In this document: positions 45,038-55,700 of the stretch, in pieces
Layout: the number at the start of each line of letters is the position of its first letter
How positions within the stretch are numbered: the first letter of the stretch is position 1
The notes under the pieces: generated by a model
The model's database searches: none
What the model was told of the DNA's origin: nothing
What the model saw: the letters and a program-made list of their open reading frames with translations, nothing else
Source of the DNA: a virus
Reading direction: 5' to 3' (one strand)
Virus record (IMG/VR): IMGVR_UViG_3300042453_003817
Coordinates: 1-64,000 of that record
Length of the DNA stretch: 64,000 nt
Translations under genes and position numbers: made by a program

Positions 45038-45901
45038 ATGGCAACGGCTAATGTACTTTATGGTAGACTAGGTTTCGATTTCGACACCACGAAATTCGGT
45101 GATGCAATCAATCTGAGTAATGGAACAAAAGAATTTTTAAATACGCAACCCATAGTTTTGACTGATTGGCAAATATCAGATTTAGCTAACTCTAATGTTG
45201 CAACTTCTGCAAATTACTATAGAAATCCTGTTCTAAACGTTTCCAATGCATTAAAACAAAGTATACAGAATCTAAGCAATGTTATTCTAACGATAGAATT
45301 TTATGATGATGTACAAGCAATTTCTCCTGCAAGTAATGTTGTTTCTCTTAGTGCCAATTTGATTCTAGAAATAGATCAATTCATTTCACATACTAATAAC
45401 GTTTCTGGTGTAAATGTGAGTTCTCCGACTGCAATTGAAAATACCGAAATAGTTTTGGAATATCCTGATTATGAAAAAGTAATTGATTTAGGTCGTAATT
45501 TAGTTATGCTGTTAAAAGCAACTGATGACAGAGAAGACGCTTCTCCCGTTTTAGCATCGATGACGAGCATATTCATCGAGTCTGATATTGCAAACACGAA
45601 CACATTAGTTGTTTCTGATTTTAATTCTATCAATAATAGCACGAGACTTGTTGTCAGTAATGTATATTCAAATATTTCTGCCACAACAGTAAATGCTATT
45701 TTTTCACGCATTCAAACAGCAAACACTTTGATAGGTGGAAGAAGAGAGCATGACTGGAATTTTTACAGAGAAGGATTGTCATTGCTGAATGATTATGATA
45801 AGGTTTCTAAGTTGGAAGATGTTGGAACAACACAAGATTATTTGATTAAAAATTATATCGGTACTGAATCTTACATAAACAAACTTTCGGCAAATAACTA
45901 A
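45038..45901 (+). CDS. Structural-block protein of unknown function (287 aa)
   Basis: Low-complexity, Asn/Ser/Thr-rich, without cysteines; ends GGRREHDWNFYREGLSLLNDYDKVSKLEDVG. Lies between the spike and gp25 genes as do similar cyanophage proteins. Presumably a baseplate component; not otherwise recognised. Confidence 0.7.
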   Translation: MATANVLYGRLGFDFDTTKFGDAINLSNGTKEFLNTQPIVLTDWQISDLANSNVATSANYYRNPVLNVSNALKQSIQNLSNVILTIEFYDDVQAISPASNVVSLSANLILEIDQFISHTNNVSGVNVSSPTAIENTEIVLEYPDYEKVIDLGRNLVMLLKATDDREDASPVLASMTSIFIESDIANTNTLVVSDFNSINNSTRLVVSNVYSNISATTVNAIFSRIQTANTLIGGRREHDWNFYREGLSLLNDYDKVSKLEDVGTTQDYLIKNYIGTESYINKLSANN

Positions 45902-45911
45902 TAAATAAGAC

Positions 45912-46316
45912 ATGGCAACGATAGTCGCACAAACAACTAGAAAATATAAAGACTTGGATTTGTCTTTTACCGCACATCCTATAAAAAAGGATGTGAATAA
46001 GCATGTTGATGACTTAGCGGTCATTAATTCAGTTAAAAATTTAATTTTAACTAATCATTATGAGAGACTTTTTAGACCTGAAATCGGTTCGAATGTTTCA
46101 AAGATGTTATTCGAACCAATGGACACAATATCCACTAATTTGTTACAGAGAGAAATAACACAAGTATTAACAAATTATGAGCCTAGAATACAGTTAAGGG
46201 AAGTAGCAGTCTCACCGGACTATGAAAATAACGGATATAATATAGGAATGACATTTCTTATTAATAACTCTTCCGAGCCTATAGTAATACAATTTTTTCT
46301 AAACAGAGAAAGATAA
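45912..46316 (+). CDS. 25: gp25-like baseplate wedge protein
   Basis: 134 residues (T4: 132). DLDLSFTAHPIKKDVNKHVDDLAVINSVKNLILTNHYERLFRPEIGSNV is the gp25 core including the EPR-type motif in NYEPRIQLREV. It links wedge proteins to sheath assembly. Confidence 0.93.
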   Translation: MATIVAQTTRKYKDLDLSFTAHPIKKDVNKHVDDLAVINSVKNLILTNHYERLFRPEIGSNVSKMLFEPMDTISTNLLQREITQVLTNYEPRIQLREVAVSPDYENNGYNIGMTFLINNSSEPIVIQFFLNRER

Positions 46317-46317
46317 A

Positions 46318-48390
46318 ATGACTGATCGTTTAATTGTCACAGATTTAGATTTCGATACAATCAAAACAAATTTAAGAAACTTCTTAAAGCAGCAATCTGA
46401 GTTTCAGGACTATGACTTTGAAGGGTCAGGATTAAATATTCTTCTTGATGTTTTGGCATATAATACACATTACAATGCCTATTACTTGAATATGATTGCC
46501 AACGAATCTTTTATGGACACCGCTGTTCTAAGAAATTCGGTTGTTTCACACGCTAAAAGAGTTGGTTATGTTCCTCGTTCAACGACTGCACCTAGAGCGG
46601 TAATTAATGTTACGGTTCAAACAGACAATTCTATTCCAGGGTCTTTAACTATTCCAAAAGGATATGTCTTTCTATCATCAGTTTTAGATGGCATTTCTTA
46701 TCGTTTTGTTACGATGGAAGCATACACTACAACTAAAACTGGAACAAATTTTGTATTTAATAATGTGATGATTTATGAGGGTCAACTAGTTACATTTTCA
46801 TATACTAATGATTATACGACTAATCCTAGACAATTATTTGCGATACCCGATTCTAGAGTAGATACTTCAAAACTCACTGTAAGTGTAAGACAATCTGTCG
46901 CTAATGTTCAGTCAGAAATTTATGAAAAAGTGGATGATGTTTTAAATTTAACTTCTAATTCGGAAGTTTATTTTTTACAAGAGGGAAGAAACGGGCAATA
47001 TGATGTGTATTTTGGAGATGATGTTATAGGTAAAAAAATACCCGATGGTGGTATTGTAACACTGGAATATCTGATAACAAATGGAAACGCATCTAATAAA
47101 TCCAACAATTTCACATCAACGACTGCTATAGGTGGGTTTTCAACCATATCAGTAAATTCTATAAGCGCAGCATCAGGTGGATCTCAGAAAGAAACTGTTG
47201 AGCAGATAAAATTTGCCGCACCATTAAATTTACTCTCTCAAAATAGGGCAGTTACAAAGAACGATTATATCAAATTGATCCAGCAAAAATACCCCTCTTT
47301 CGAAGCGGTTAACGTTTGGGGTGGTGAAGAAAACGACCCTCCAGTTTACGGAAAAGTTTTTATTGCAGCCAAACCTAAATTAGGATTTGAAATAACGGAT
47401 ACAGAAAAAGAATTTGTTACAAACACTATTTTGAAACCTATCAGCATTTTGACTGTGACTCCTGAAATTGTAGATATCGATTACAATTATTTAAAACTTG
47501 AGACAACTGTGTTTTATGATAAAAGTAAAACTACACTTTCCGATTCTGAAATAAAAACTAATCTAAAAACTGTAATAACCAACTACTGTAATAATAACTT
47601 AAATAAATTTAATTCTTACTTTAAATATTCGGGGCTTGAATCGACTATCGATGCTTACAGCCCAGCGATCATATCAAATGAAGTTGAATTGTTCGTCGCT
47701 AAAAAATTCAGACCAGTGTTGGGTCAAGCAGATAATTATATTTTAGATTATGGATTCGAACTTTCACGAGGAACAACTAATGATAACTTTTACTCATCAC
47801 CAGACTTTACCGTCGTTGATGAAGAAGGTGTTTCTCGTCAATGTTTCTTTGAAGAAATTCCCTCTTCATTTACGGGATTAGAGGGAATCACTGTAACTAA
47901 TCCAGGATACGGATATACTTCAACACCTACAGTGACAATAGTAGGTGATGGCGAGGGAGCTACAGCTAAAGCAGTGATTGTAAACGGTAAACTTTCTAAG
48001 GTTGAAGTGTTAACTCCAGGTATTGGTTATACAACGGCAGCAATACAGATAACTGGAGGAGGCGGAGTGCTCGCAGCAGCAAGTGCTGTTTTGGAGGGAA
48101 GATTTGGGCAGATTAGAATTTCTTACTATAAAATAGATGCAATAAGTAGTCAAAGTACAAAAGTTGTTATCAATAAAAATAAAAATAATGGTGTTACAGG
48201 AACTATTGACTACTTTTTGGGAAGAATATACATAAACGATTTCAAACCTACAGCAATCAATAATGATTTTGGTGATGTATTAGTACATATAAAACCTAAA
48301 ATTAACATTATTCAATCTAAATTAAATAAGATGCTGGTTTTAGATGAAGCAGATCCAACAAGTGTAACCGTTAAAACTATAATAGTCTGA
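46318..48390 (+). CDS. 6: gp6-like baseplate wedge protein
   Basis: 690 residues (T4 gp6: 660). The N-terminal FLKQQSEFQDYDFEGSGLNILLDVLAYNTHYNAYYLNMIANESFMDTAVLRNSVVSHAKRVGY is diagnostic. GYGYTSTPTVTIVGDGEGATA-type repeats near residue 520 are shared with gp7 and gp8 here. gp6 forms the inner wedge ring. Confidence 0.93.
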   Translation: MTDRLIVTDLDFDTIKTNLRNFLKQQSEFQDYDFEGSGLNILLDVLAYNTHYNAYYLNMIANESFMDTAVLRNSVVSHAKRVGYVPRSTTAPRAVINVTVQTDNSIPGSLTIPKGYVFLSSVLDGISYRFVTMEAYTTTKTGTNFVFNNVMIYEGQLVTFSYTNDYTTNPRQLFAIPDSRVDTSKLTVSVRQSVANVQSEIYEKVDDVLNLTSNSEVYFLQEGRNGQYDVYFGDDVIGKKIPDGGIVTLEYLITNGNASNKSNNFTSTTAIGGFSTISVNSISAASGGSQKETVEQIKFAAPLNLLSQNRAVTKNDYIKLIQQKYPSFEAVNVWGGEENDPPVYGKVFIAAKPKLGFEITDTEKEFVTNTILKPISILTVTPEIVDIDYNYLKLETTVFYDKSKTTLSDSEIKTNLKTVITNYCNNNLNKFNSYFKYSGLESTIDAYSPAIISNEVELFVAKKFRPVLGQADNYILDYGFELSRGTTNDNFYSSPDFTVVDEEGVSRQCFFEEIPSSFTGLEGITVTNPGYGYTSTPTVTIVGDGEGATAKAVIVNGKLSKVEVLTPGIGYTTAAIQITGGGGVLAAASAVLEGRFGQIRISYYKIDAISSQSTKVVINKNKNNGVTGTIDYFLGRIYINDFKPTAINNDFGDVLVHIKPKINIIQSKLNKMLVLDEADPTSVTVKTIIV

Positions 48391-51300
48391 TGGAAAATTA
48401 TAAACTTTCTACTCTGGTAAAAAGTCAATTACCAGATTTTGTAAGAGGTGAATATCCAAAATTTGTTACATTTTTGGAAAAATATTATGAATGGTTAGAG
48501 CAAACTAATAGAGTCAATTATGCTGTTGAAGCACTAGTTGATTCTAATGATATTGACTACTCAGATTCTTTTTATATTGAAAAATTAAAACAGGATCTAG
48601 CTCCTTACTTTCCGCAAAATATTGTTAATGATAAAAGATTGTTTCTAAAATTAGTAACAAATTTTTATAAGTCTAGCGGAACACCACAATCAGTAAAATT
48701 TTTATTTAAGGCTCTCTACAACGACAACATCGACATATATTATCCAAAAGAAGACATATTAAAAACTTCAGATGGAAAATGGATTCTCCCTCTAGCGTTG
48801 CGTATTGATACAAATGATAATAATATTTTCAATATCGCAAAAACAAAAATAACAGGGTTGTCTTCTAAATCTAGTGCTGTTGTAGAAAAAGTTATTAGAT
48901 CGGTAGATCGACAGTTAGGTATTACTTACATTGAGGCTTATGTAAGTAATGTTGAACGATTATTTCAGACAGGAGAAACTTTAAGTGCAACCTATTATGA
49001 TGAAAATTCAGAAACAAACGTTACTGTAACAGGTAAGCTTATTGGTTCTCTTTCTGAAATAAAAATTAATCCTACAAACAGAGGTCTCTTCTATAATGGT
49101 TTTGATGCCGACATTGGATATAACGGAGATCCAGTTAGTATTGTTGGAGGTTTAAATGCCAACTCAGCTAATCCTATCGGCGCCATAGCTTATGTGGGAG
49201 ACACCACAAAAGGTGGCATTTCTGATATATTTGTTTTAGATGGAGGATTCGGGTTTAGAAGTTCTATAGATTATCCTAATTCTTCAATTGTAGATTTCAA
49301 AGGAGGATTTGAAAATTCTCCTTTCGGTTCGGAAGCTAAAGCATCTATTGGTCTGATTGATGGAGATACTGTCAGACTTATAAATGTTTCTAACATGGCT
49401 ATATCAACTCTAGATGGATTGGGATCTAATACAACATTAACTGGAACCGGAGCAATATCTCCTTCCAGCAATATTGTTACGGGAACAGGAACTTTATTTA
49501 CAACTGAATTGTCAGTTGGTGATGCAATTTATGTTGGATCTTATCTTACTGAAGTAAATCAGATAAACTCAACTACACAGATAAGAACAAATACTGTTTT
49601 TTCCACAACCGAGTCTGGTTTAACTCTAAAAAAAGCAGGCAGAACTATTTCTAGAATACGTTCAACTACAATAGAAAACATTTCAACTTATTCTGCATTT
49701 AATGTTCATCCAATATCCTTTATTACAATAGATGGTTCTGGGGGTGGATACCGATCAAGACCCACGGTAGAAACTTACAGTTTTTACAATGAAGATTTAT
49801 CAGATTCATTGATAATGTCATCCAGAAGAATAATAAAAAATACAAATTATATAGAAGATACAAGTCAAGATTTAACTCTTTCATTGGAAACAGGAGATTA
49901 TGTAAGGTTGTTTATACCAAACCTTTATGAAGAAGTTAAGATTATTACCTATGTGGATACTAACAGAATTTATTTTTCTGATAATTTTCAGAATGACATT
50001 CCTAGAAGTCTTTCGGATATAGGCGTTTCGGTATATAAAATAAATCGAAATGATTTATATAATATAGGTTCAATAGGTAGAATTGATGTTAATAATGGCG
50101 GAACAGGATATGCGAATGGTGATATTCTAATTTTTACCGGAGGCTCTGGTTATGGTGCTAATGGTTATGTAAACGTTTCTGCTGGAGTAATAACTTCAGT
50201 TACGATTAACAATCATTCTCAAGATGCGTATGTTATTGGTGGTGAGGGTTATAAAAGAGATTCATTACCAGCCATCACTGTTCAGTCTGCTGCCGGTGCT
50301 GGAGCAAATCTAACAGTTTCAGAAATTGCAGGCGATGGTGAGTCTTATGGATTGACAACTTCAAGGATCGGTGCTGTTTCTTCAATACGAGTTATAAGTT
50401 ATGGATATGATTATGTTTCGGCTCCGTATGTTTCTTTGAGAAATGCGGACCTAAATGTTACTGGAGTTACATCTGGGCAATTGTTTGTTTCAAACACTAT
50501 TATATACCAAGGAACTTCGAATACCAACTTCTCATTCAAAGCGAGTGTTGATAGCTATGACCCGGACACTGGTGTTTTAAGAATATTTGATTATGTCGGA
50601 ACTTTAAATAATAGTCTATTAATAAAATATGATAGCTCTATTGCATTGAATGCTGTTTCAGCAACAGTGGTTTCCTCAACTTTCTACGGAGATGGAAACG
50701 CAAAAGCAACTGCAAAATTTGAAAATGGATTGATTAGATATCCAGGAATTTATTTAAACACTGACGGTCAAGTGAGTTCAGACAAGAGATTGCAAGATGG
50801 TGAAAAATACCATAACTTCTCTTACGTTATTAAATCGACTAAAGATTATGCTACATTCAAAAAACCTTTAAATGAAATTGTTCATCCAATAGGAACAAAA
50901 ACATTTACCTTTAAAACAGATGAAAATAAAGAAATCATTACAACGACAGATGAGACAAAATACATTACAATAAATGACCTTTCAGATACTTATAATATTG
51001 CAGCATCATCAAATACAATTACAACGACAAATGTATCTGCAAATCTGATAACTACCGTAAATGTTGGTGATATTATCTTATTGTCAAATGTTCATAGGAG
51101 ACTTGTTGGTACGGTTAATGTCTCAACAGGTTCAAATATAATTATTTCGTATCAAGGAACTGCTAATTTCTTGAATGATTTTCAAGAAGGAGATACACTA
51201 TATCTTTCCACCGGAAACACAGTTACAGTTAGAGAAGTTACAAATGCTAATGTTGCAATCGTAAGTTCAATATTAAATGTCTCTTCCACACAAGTAAATG

Positions 51301-51422
51301 CTAATGTTGTTTTGGTTGAATATGCAAAAGCTAATTCTGTAAATGCTAATACAATAATAACGACAACAACATTTAAAGCTAACGGAAGTAATCTTTTCGC
51401 TACCATACAAAAAGTTAGATAA
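48390..51422 (+). CDS. 7: gp7-like baseplate wedge protein
   Basis: 1010 residues (T4 gp7: 1032). The start MENYKLSTLVKSQLPDFVRGEYPKFVTFLEKYYEWLEQ and the SSGTPQSVKFLFKALYNDNIDIYYPKEDIL block match T4-like gp7. Two G-x-GY-x-NGD-type beta repeats lie near residues 565 and 620. Overlaps gp6 by one base. Confidence 0.85.
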   Translation: MENYKLSTLVKSQLPDFVRGEYPKFVTFLEKYYEWLEQTNRVNYAVEALVDSNDIDYSDSFYIEKLKQDLAPYFPQNIVNDKRLFLKLVTNFYKSSGTPQSVKFLFKALYNDNIDIYYPKEDILKTSDGKWILPLALRIDTNDNNIFNIAKTKITGLSSKSSAVVEKVIRSVDRQLGITYIEAYVSNVERLFQTGETLSATYYDENSETNVTVTGKLIGSLSEIKINPTNRGLFYNGFDADIGYNGDPVSIVGGLNANSANPIGAIAYVGDTTKGGISDIFVLDGGFGFRSSIDYPNSSIVDFKGGFENSPFGSEAKASIGLIDGDTVRLINVSNMAISTLDGLGSNTTLTGTGAISPSSNIVTGTGTLFTTELSVGDAIYVGSYLTEVNQINSTTQIRTNTVFSTTESGLTLKKAGRTISRIRSTTIENISTYSAFNVHPISFITIDGSGGGYRSRPTVETYSFYNEDLSDSLIMSSRRIIKNTNYIEDTSQDLTLSLETGDYVRLFIPNLYEEVKIITYVDTNRIYFSDNFQNDIPRSLSDIGVSVYKINRNDLYNIGSIGRIDVNNGGTGYANGDILIFTGGSGYGANGYVNVSAGVITSVTINNHSQDAYVIGGEGYKRDSLPAITVQSAAGAGANLTVSEIAGDGESYGLTTSRIGAVSSIRVISYGYDYVSAPYVSLRNADLNVTGVTSGQLFVSNTIIYQGTSNTNFSFKASVDSYDPDTGVLRIFDYVGTLNNSLLIKYDSSIALNAVSATVVSSTFYGDGNAKATAKFENGLIRYPGIYLNTDGQVSSDKRLQDGEKYHNFSYVIKSTKDYATFKKPLNEIVHPIGTKTFTFKTDENKEIITTTDETKYITINDLSDTYNIAASSNTITTTNVSANLITTVNVGDIILLSNVHRRLVGTVNVSTGSNIIISYQGTANFLNDFQEGDTLYLSTGNTVTVREVTNANVAIVSSILNVSSTQVNANVVLVEYAKANSVNANTIITTTTFKANGSNLFATIQKVR

Positions 51423-51425
51423 ATA
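51418..51425 (+). promoter_or_regulatory. Late-promoter-like box before gp8
   Basis: GATAAATA (7 of 8 to TATAAATA) overlapping the gp7 stop, 5 nt before gp8. Too close to the start for a normal leader, so it may be chance. Confidence 0.25.
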
Positions 51426-51430
51426 ATACT

Positions 51431-52756
51431 ATGTCATCTATAATAACAGAAAACTTCAAGATTTTACTTGCAAAACAAGTTTACAACCTATTAGAGGTTG
51501 GAGCAAATTCTTACCTTCCTGCGCCAAGAAAATCTTATGTCTATGCTTTAATGGGTAAACAATTAAGATGGAATGCTGGCACTGAAGTTGCAGGAACTCC
51601 TTCTGACACTATAACCTATCTAAATGATGTTTATAAAACGGCAATTGCTGCTAAAAGACTTTCCATTGAGAATGCTTCTCTCGTTGCTCCAAGAATAAAT
51701 TGGGCTAATAGTACAATTTATAATACGTATACATCAAATACTAATTTTTATGTTCTAACATCCAAAGATCAAGTTTTTAAATGTTTATCCAACAATTCTG
51801 GAGCTTTATCTACAAGTGAACCCGAACTCAGCCTTTTCACAACTTCATTAGAAGAGCCTTTCGTTCAGACAGAAGACGGTTATAAATGGAAATATATGTT
51901 CACTCTAACCTCGATTCAAAAACAAAAGTTTTTGACTGAAGAATGGATGCCTACAGTTTTTAATAAATTCGTTAGAGCAGCAGCCGAACCCGGTTCAATT
52001 GATATTGTACATATAACAAATTCTGGAAATAATTATACTAATGGTGCAACACAGTCCATCATAAACATATCGGGTGACGGAACTGGTGCTGTATTAAAAG
52101 CAAATGTTTCGGATGGAAAAGTTGTTAACATTATTATACAAAATAGAGGAACAAATTACACTTATGCGAACTTGAGCTTTCAAGATGTTGCTGGTGGTTC
52201 TGGTTCTGATGCTGCTGCTACAGTTTCAATATCTCCTGTCGATGGTCATGGTTATGATCCTGTTTATGAGTTGCGAGCTTCTACAATATTATTCAACGTT
52301 GACTTTGAAGAAGATGAATCTGGGTTAATACCCACCAACAATGATTTCAGAGAAATAACACTGATTCAAAATCCTTATTTAAGAGGAACCACAACCTTAG
52401 CTACAAGTAATACCTATAGTTTATATACGAAAGTTAAAGTTTCTCCTGGAGTTGGAGACTTCTCTTCGGATGAAGTCGTTTATCAAGGAACAGACATTTC
52501 TACGAGCACTTTTACCGCAGATGTTATATCGTTTGATGATGTAGAAAATTTCTTATACTTGAATAATGTAAAAGGCACCTTAGGTGTAAATCAATCAATT
52601 AAAGGCATATCTTCAGGTGCGATTCGAGTTGTTAACTCTGTAACAAATCCTTCTCTCGAATTATACTCTGGAAAAGTTTTATACATATCAGATAAATTGC
52701 CTGTAACAAGAGACCCCTCACAAACGGAAAGAATCCGTTTCATATTGAGTTTCTAA
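51431..52756 (+). CDS. 8: gp8-like baseplate wedge protein
   Basis: 441 residues. VYALMGKQLRWNAGTEVAGTPSD, FYVLTSKDQVFKCLSNNSGALSTSEP and EDGYKWKYMFTLTSIQKQKFLTEEWMPT are typical gp8 blocks. A Gly-rich beta repeat (ITNSGNNYTNGATQSIINISGDGTGA) is inserted near residue 195. It joins gp6/gp7 wedges in T4. Confidence 0.88.
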   Translation: MSSIITENFKILLAKQVYNLLEVGANSYLPAPRKSYVYALMGKQLRWNAGTEVAGTPSDTITYLNDVYKTAIAAKRLSIENASLVAPRINWANSTIYNTYTSNTNFYVLTSKDQVFKCLSNNSGALSTSEPELSLFTTSLEEPFVQTEDGYKWKYMFTLTSIQKQKFLTEEWMPTVFNKFVRAAAEPGSIDIVHITNSGNNYTNGATQSIINISGDGTGAVLKANVSDGKVVNIIIQNRGTNYTYANLSFQDVAGGSGSDAAATVSISPVDGHGYDPVYELRASTILFNVDFEEDESGLIPTNNDFREITLIQNPYLRGTTTLATSNTYSLYTKVKVSPGVGDFSSDEVVYQGTDISTSTFTADVISFDDVENFLYLNNVKGTLGVNQSIKGISSGAIRVVNSVTNPSLELYSGKVLYISDKLPVTRDPSQTERIRFILSF

Positions 52757-52766
52757 CGAGGAATAA

Positions 52767-55700
52767 ATGACTACGCTTTTCAATTACGACCCATACTACG
52801 ACGATTTTGATGAAGATAAGAATTTTTTAAGGGTTCTATTTAGACCTGGATATGCTGTTCAGGCTAGAGAATTGACTCAATTACAAACTATTTTATCTAA
52901 TCAAATAGAAAAGTTCGGCAATCACATTTTTAAGAGTGGCAGCCCTATTATTGGTGGAAGAATTTCTTTAGATAGAAAAGCTAACTATATTATTTTGCAA
53001 AATCAATATAGTGGTGTAGATATTGACTTAAATGATTTCCGTGATAAAACTATTGTCTCATATAATAGTTCCAAATTGGTTAGAGCTAAAGTTATAGCAA
53101 CAGACACCACTGGAGGGTTATCAATTCTCGTTATTAAGTATTTAAGTGGAGAGAAATTTGCAGAGGGTGATGAGCTTCGAGTTTTTGGACAAGATATTTT
53201 TGCGGTATTAAGAGGAACAAATGCAACAGGAGGTTCTTTTGTTGCAAGCATACAAGAAGGTGTTTATTATTTTAAAGGTCAATTTGTTAAAGTTGTTCCT
53301 CAATTTTTAATTATTGAATCTTTTTATCGAATTGGATCTAGTTCAACAGTCAATGTCTTACCCTCTTACAAGATTGGTATTGAGTTTGAAGAAAATATTG
53401 TAGATGAAATTGATGATACTTCACTGTTAGATCCTGCACAAGGCTCATTTAACTATCAAGCTCCCGGCGCAAATCGTTTTCAAGTTACAACAACTCTTTC
53501 AAAGAGAACTCTGGATTCAGCCGATACTTCAACATTTTTTGAAATTATACGACTTGTTGAAGACGTTAAAACAAAAGAGATAGAATATCCAATTTATAGT
53601 GAAATTGAGAAAACTTTAGCTAGAAGAACATATGATGAATCAGGCAACTACACGGTCGATCCTTTTGTTATTTCTCTAGAAGAAGGTGATCAAGCTAATG
53701 GTAAATTTGATGTAGTGTTGGATCCAGGTAAAGCTTATGTTGGAGGTTATGAATTTCAAACTATAGCTCCAACTAGAATTAAAGTTGATAGAGCAAGAGA
53801 AGTTGCAAATGTAAATGATTTCGACCTTCCAACAAACTATGAATCAAGTGTTGTATTAGCAAATGTTCGTGGCACATTAGACATCACAACTTTTCCTCAA
53901 CTTGATATTCATTGCGTTGCACATGGAAGTATACAGATAACAACTGCACCAAAATATAACTCCACAAAAATTGGTACGGTTTATGCTCATATGATTCGTT
54001 ACAATGATTCGACAGATTCATCTAACGGAAATACACATACATTCACGACGTATCTTTTTGGTGCCAATAATGTTCCTGTTACGGGTACATTAGCAGCAAG
54101 CGGAAGTTCACCAACAACGATTGCTATTCCTACCACATTTAGTTCGACACTTACAACTAATGCTTATGCTAACATGTATTTTAGAATCACTGATTCTGGT
54201 GGTTCTAGTCTTTCACCAATATTGATTACAAGTTCAAATACTGTAACATTAAATCTTTCATCTTCTTTACCTTTTATTCCAGCGTCGAACACATTTAGTA
54301 TTGAATCAGACTTCACAGCGGCAGAATCTTTAGTCGCAAATGGTGGGCTTTATATTGCATTTGCGGGAAATATTGATGCCGATTCTAAATCGACGTCCAC
54401 TGGATTCGCATCAATTAATGAACAAGCTAGAGCTTCGTTGATATTTAACCCAAGACAAACCGCAATTAAAGCGAATACGATTTCTGATATGGATTTTTAT
54501 GTTAGAAAGAAATATTCTGGTGTGACAGTTGCCGCTACAGGCAAATTTACTGTTACTGCAACCTCTCCTGATACTTTTGCATTCTCTCCAGGAAGTGGCG
54601 TAATTTCAGATTCTTTAATACGAGATAATATTATCTGTTTTGTTCGCTCTGATAGCACAAGCAATGCTCAATTAGGAATAACTGCAAATACTGTTTTAGC
54701 CCTTTCGAATGATAACTTTACAGTCACATCTATTGGTACTAACTCCTTCGAAGTAGATTTGAAAACGGAAGATACTATAAGAGTTGATTTATTGGTGACA
54801 ACAAAAATAAACAATGCCGAAAATGCCACAACAGGTGTAACAAAGAAAAAGCAATTAGTTCCTATAAGTGACACTCTTCATGATTTAATCCCTTATGAGA
54901 TGAATACTTCTGGAACACAAGGTACGGATGTTCTCTATTCGGCAAATACTTCTGGTGAAACTACTAGTTTTGCCGGAGGAATGGTTTTCAAAAGTATTGG
55001 TGCAACAAACTTCACAGAATCATCAATTCTAACCGATCTGAGAACGCCAGGAAAAGTTGTTAGTTTACAAGTTCCTGATGTTTATGAAATTGTCGGCATA
55101 TTTGATTCTAAAAATACAACATCAAATGTGACTTCTGCAATGCTTACAAATACAGCGTATGATGTCACAGAAAGATATGAATTTGATACTGGTCAAAGAA
55201 AAACACACTATGATCATGCAACTATTAAATTGAAAAGAGGATTTTCTGCACCAACCGGAAGAATTTTTGTTCAGTACCGTTACTTTAAACAACTAACAGT
55301 TTTTAGCGGCTTATTTACTGTAGATTCTTATGCACAAGGTTCTAATATTAATTATGATGACATTCCTTCATTTAATGATAAAGAAAACAATAACATTCTA
55401 AGTTTAAGATCGGCATTTGATTTCAGACCATACAAAGCTATTGGCGGAACAACACTATCAGGTGCTTTAAATCCAGAACCATTAGAAAACATTGAGATGT
55501 CATATGATTATTATCTGCCGAGAATCGATAGAGTTATTGTAAAATCAGGAGGAGAGTTTGCTGTTGTTAAGGGGCAGGCTGCCGTACAACCTCTTCCTCC
55601 AGTGGTTGATGTAAAAGATATGTTGATTTATACTTTGACTATTCCTGCGTATACCGAAAATGTAAAAGATATTCGTGCAGATTTCAAGAATAATCGTCGT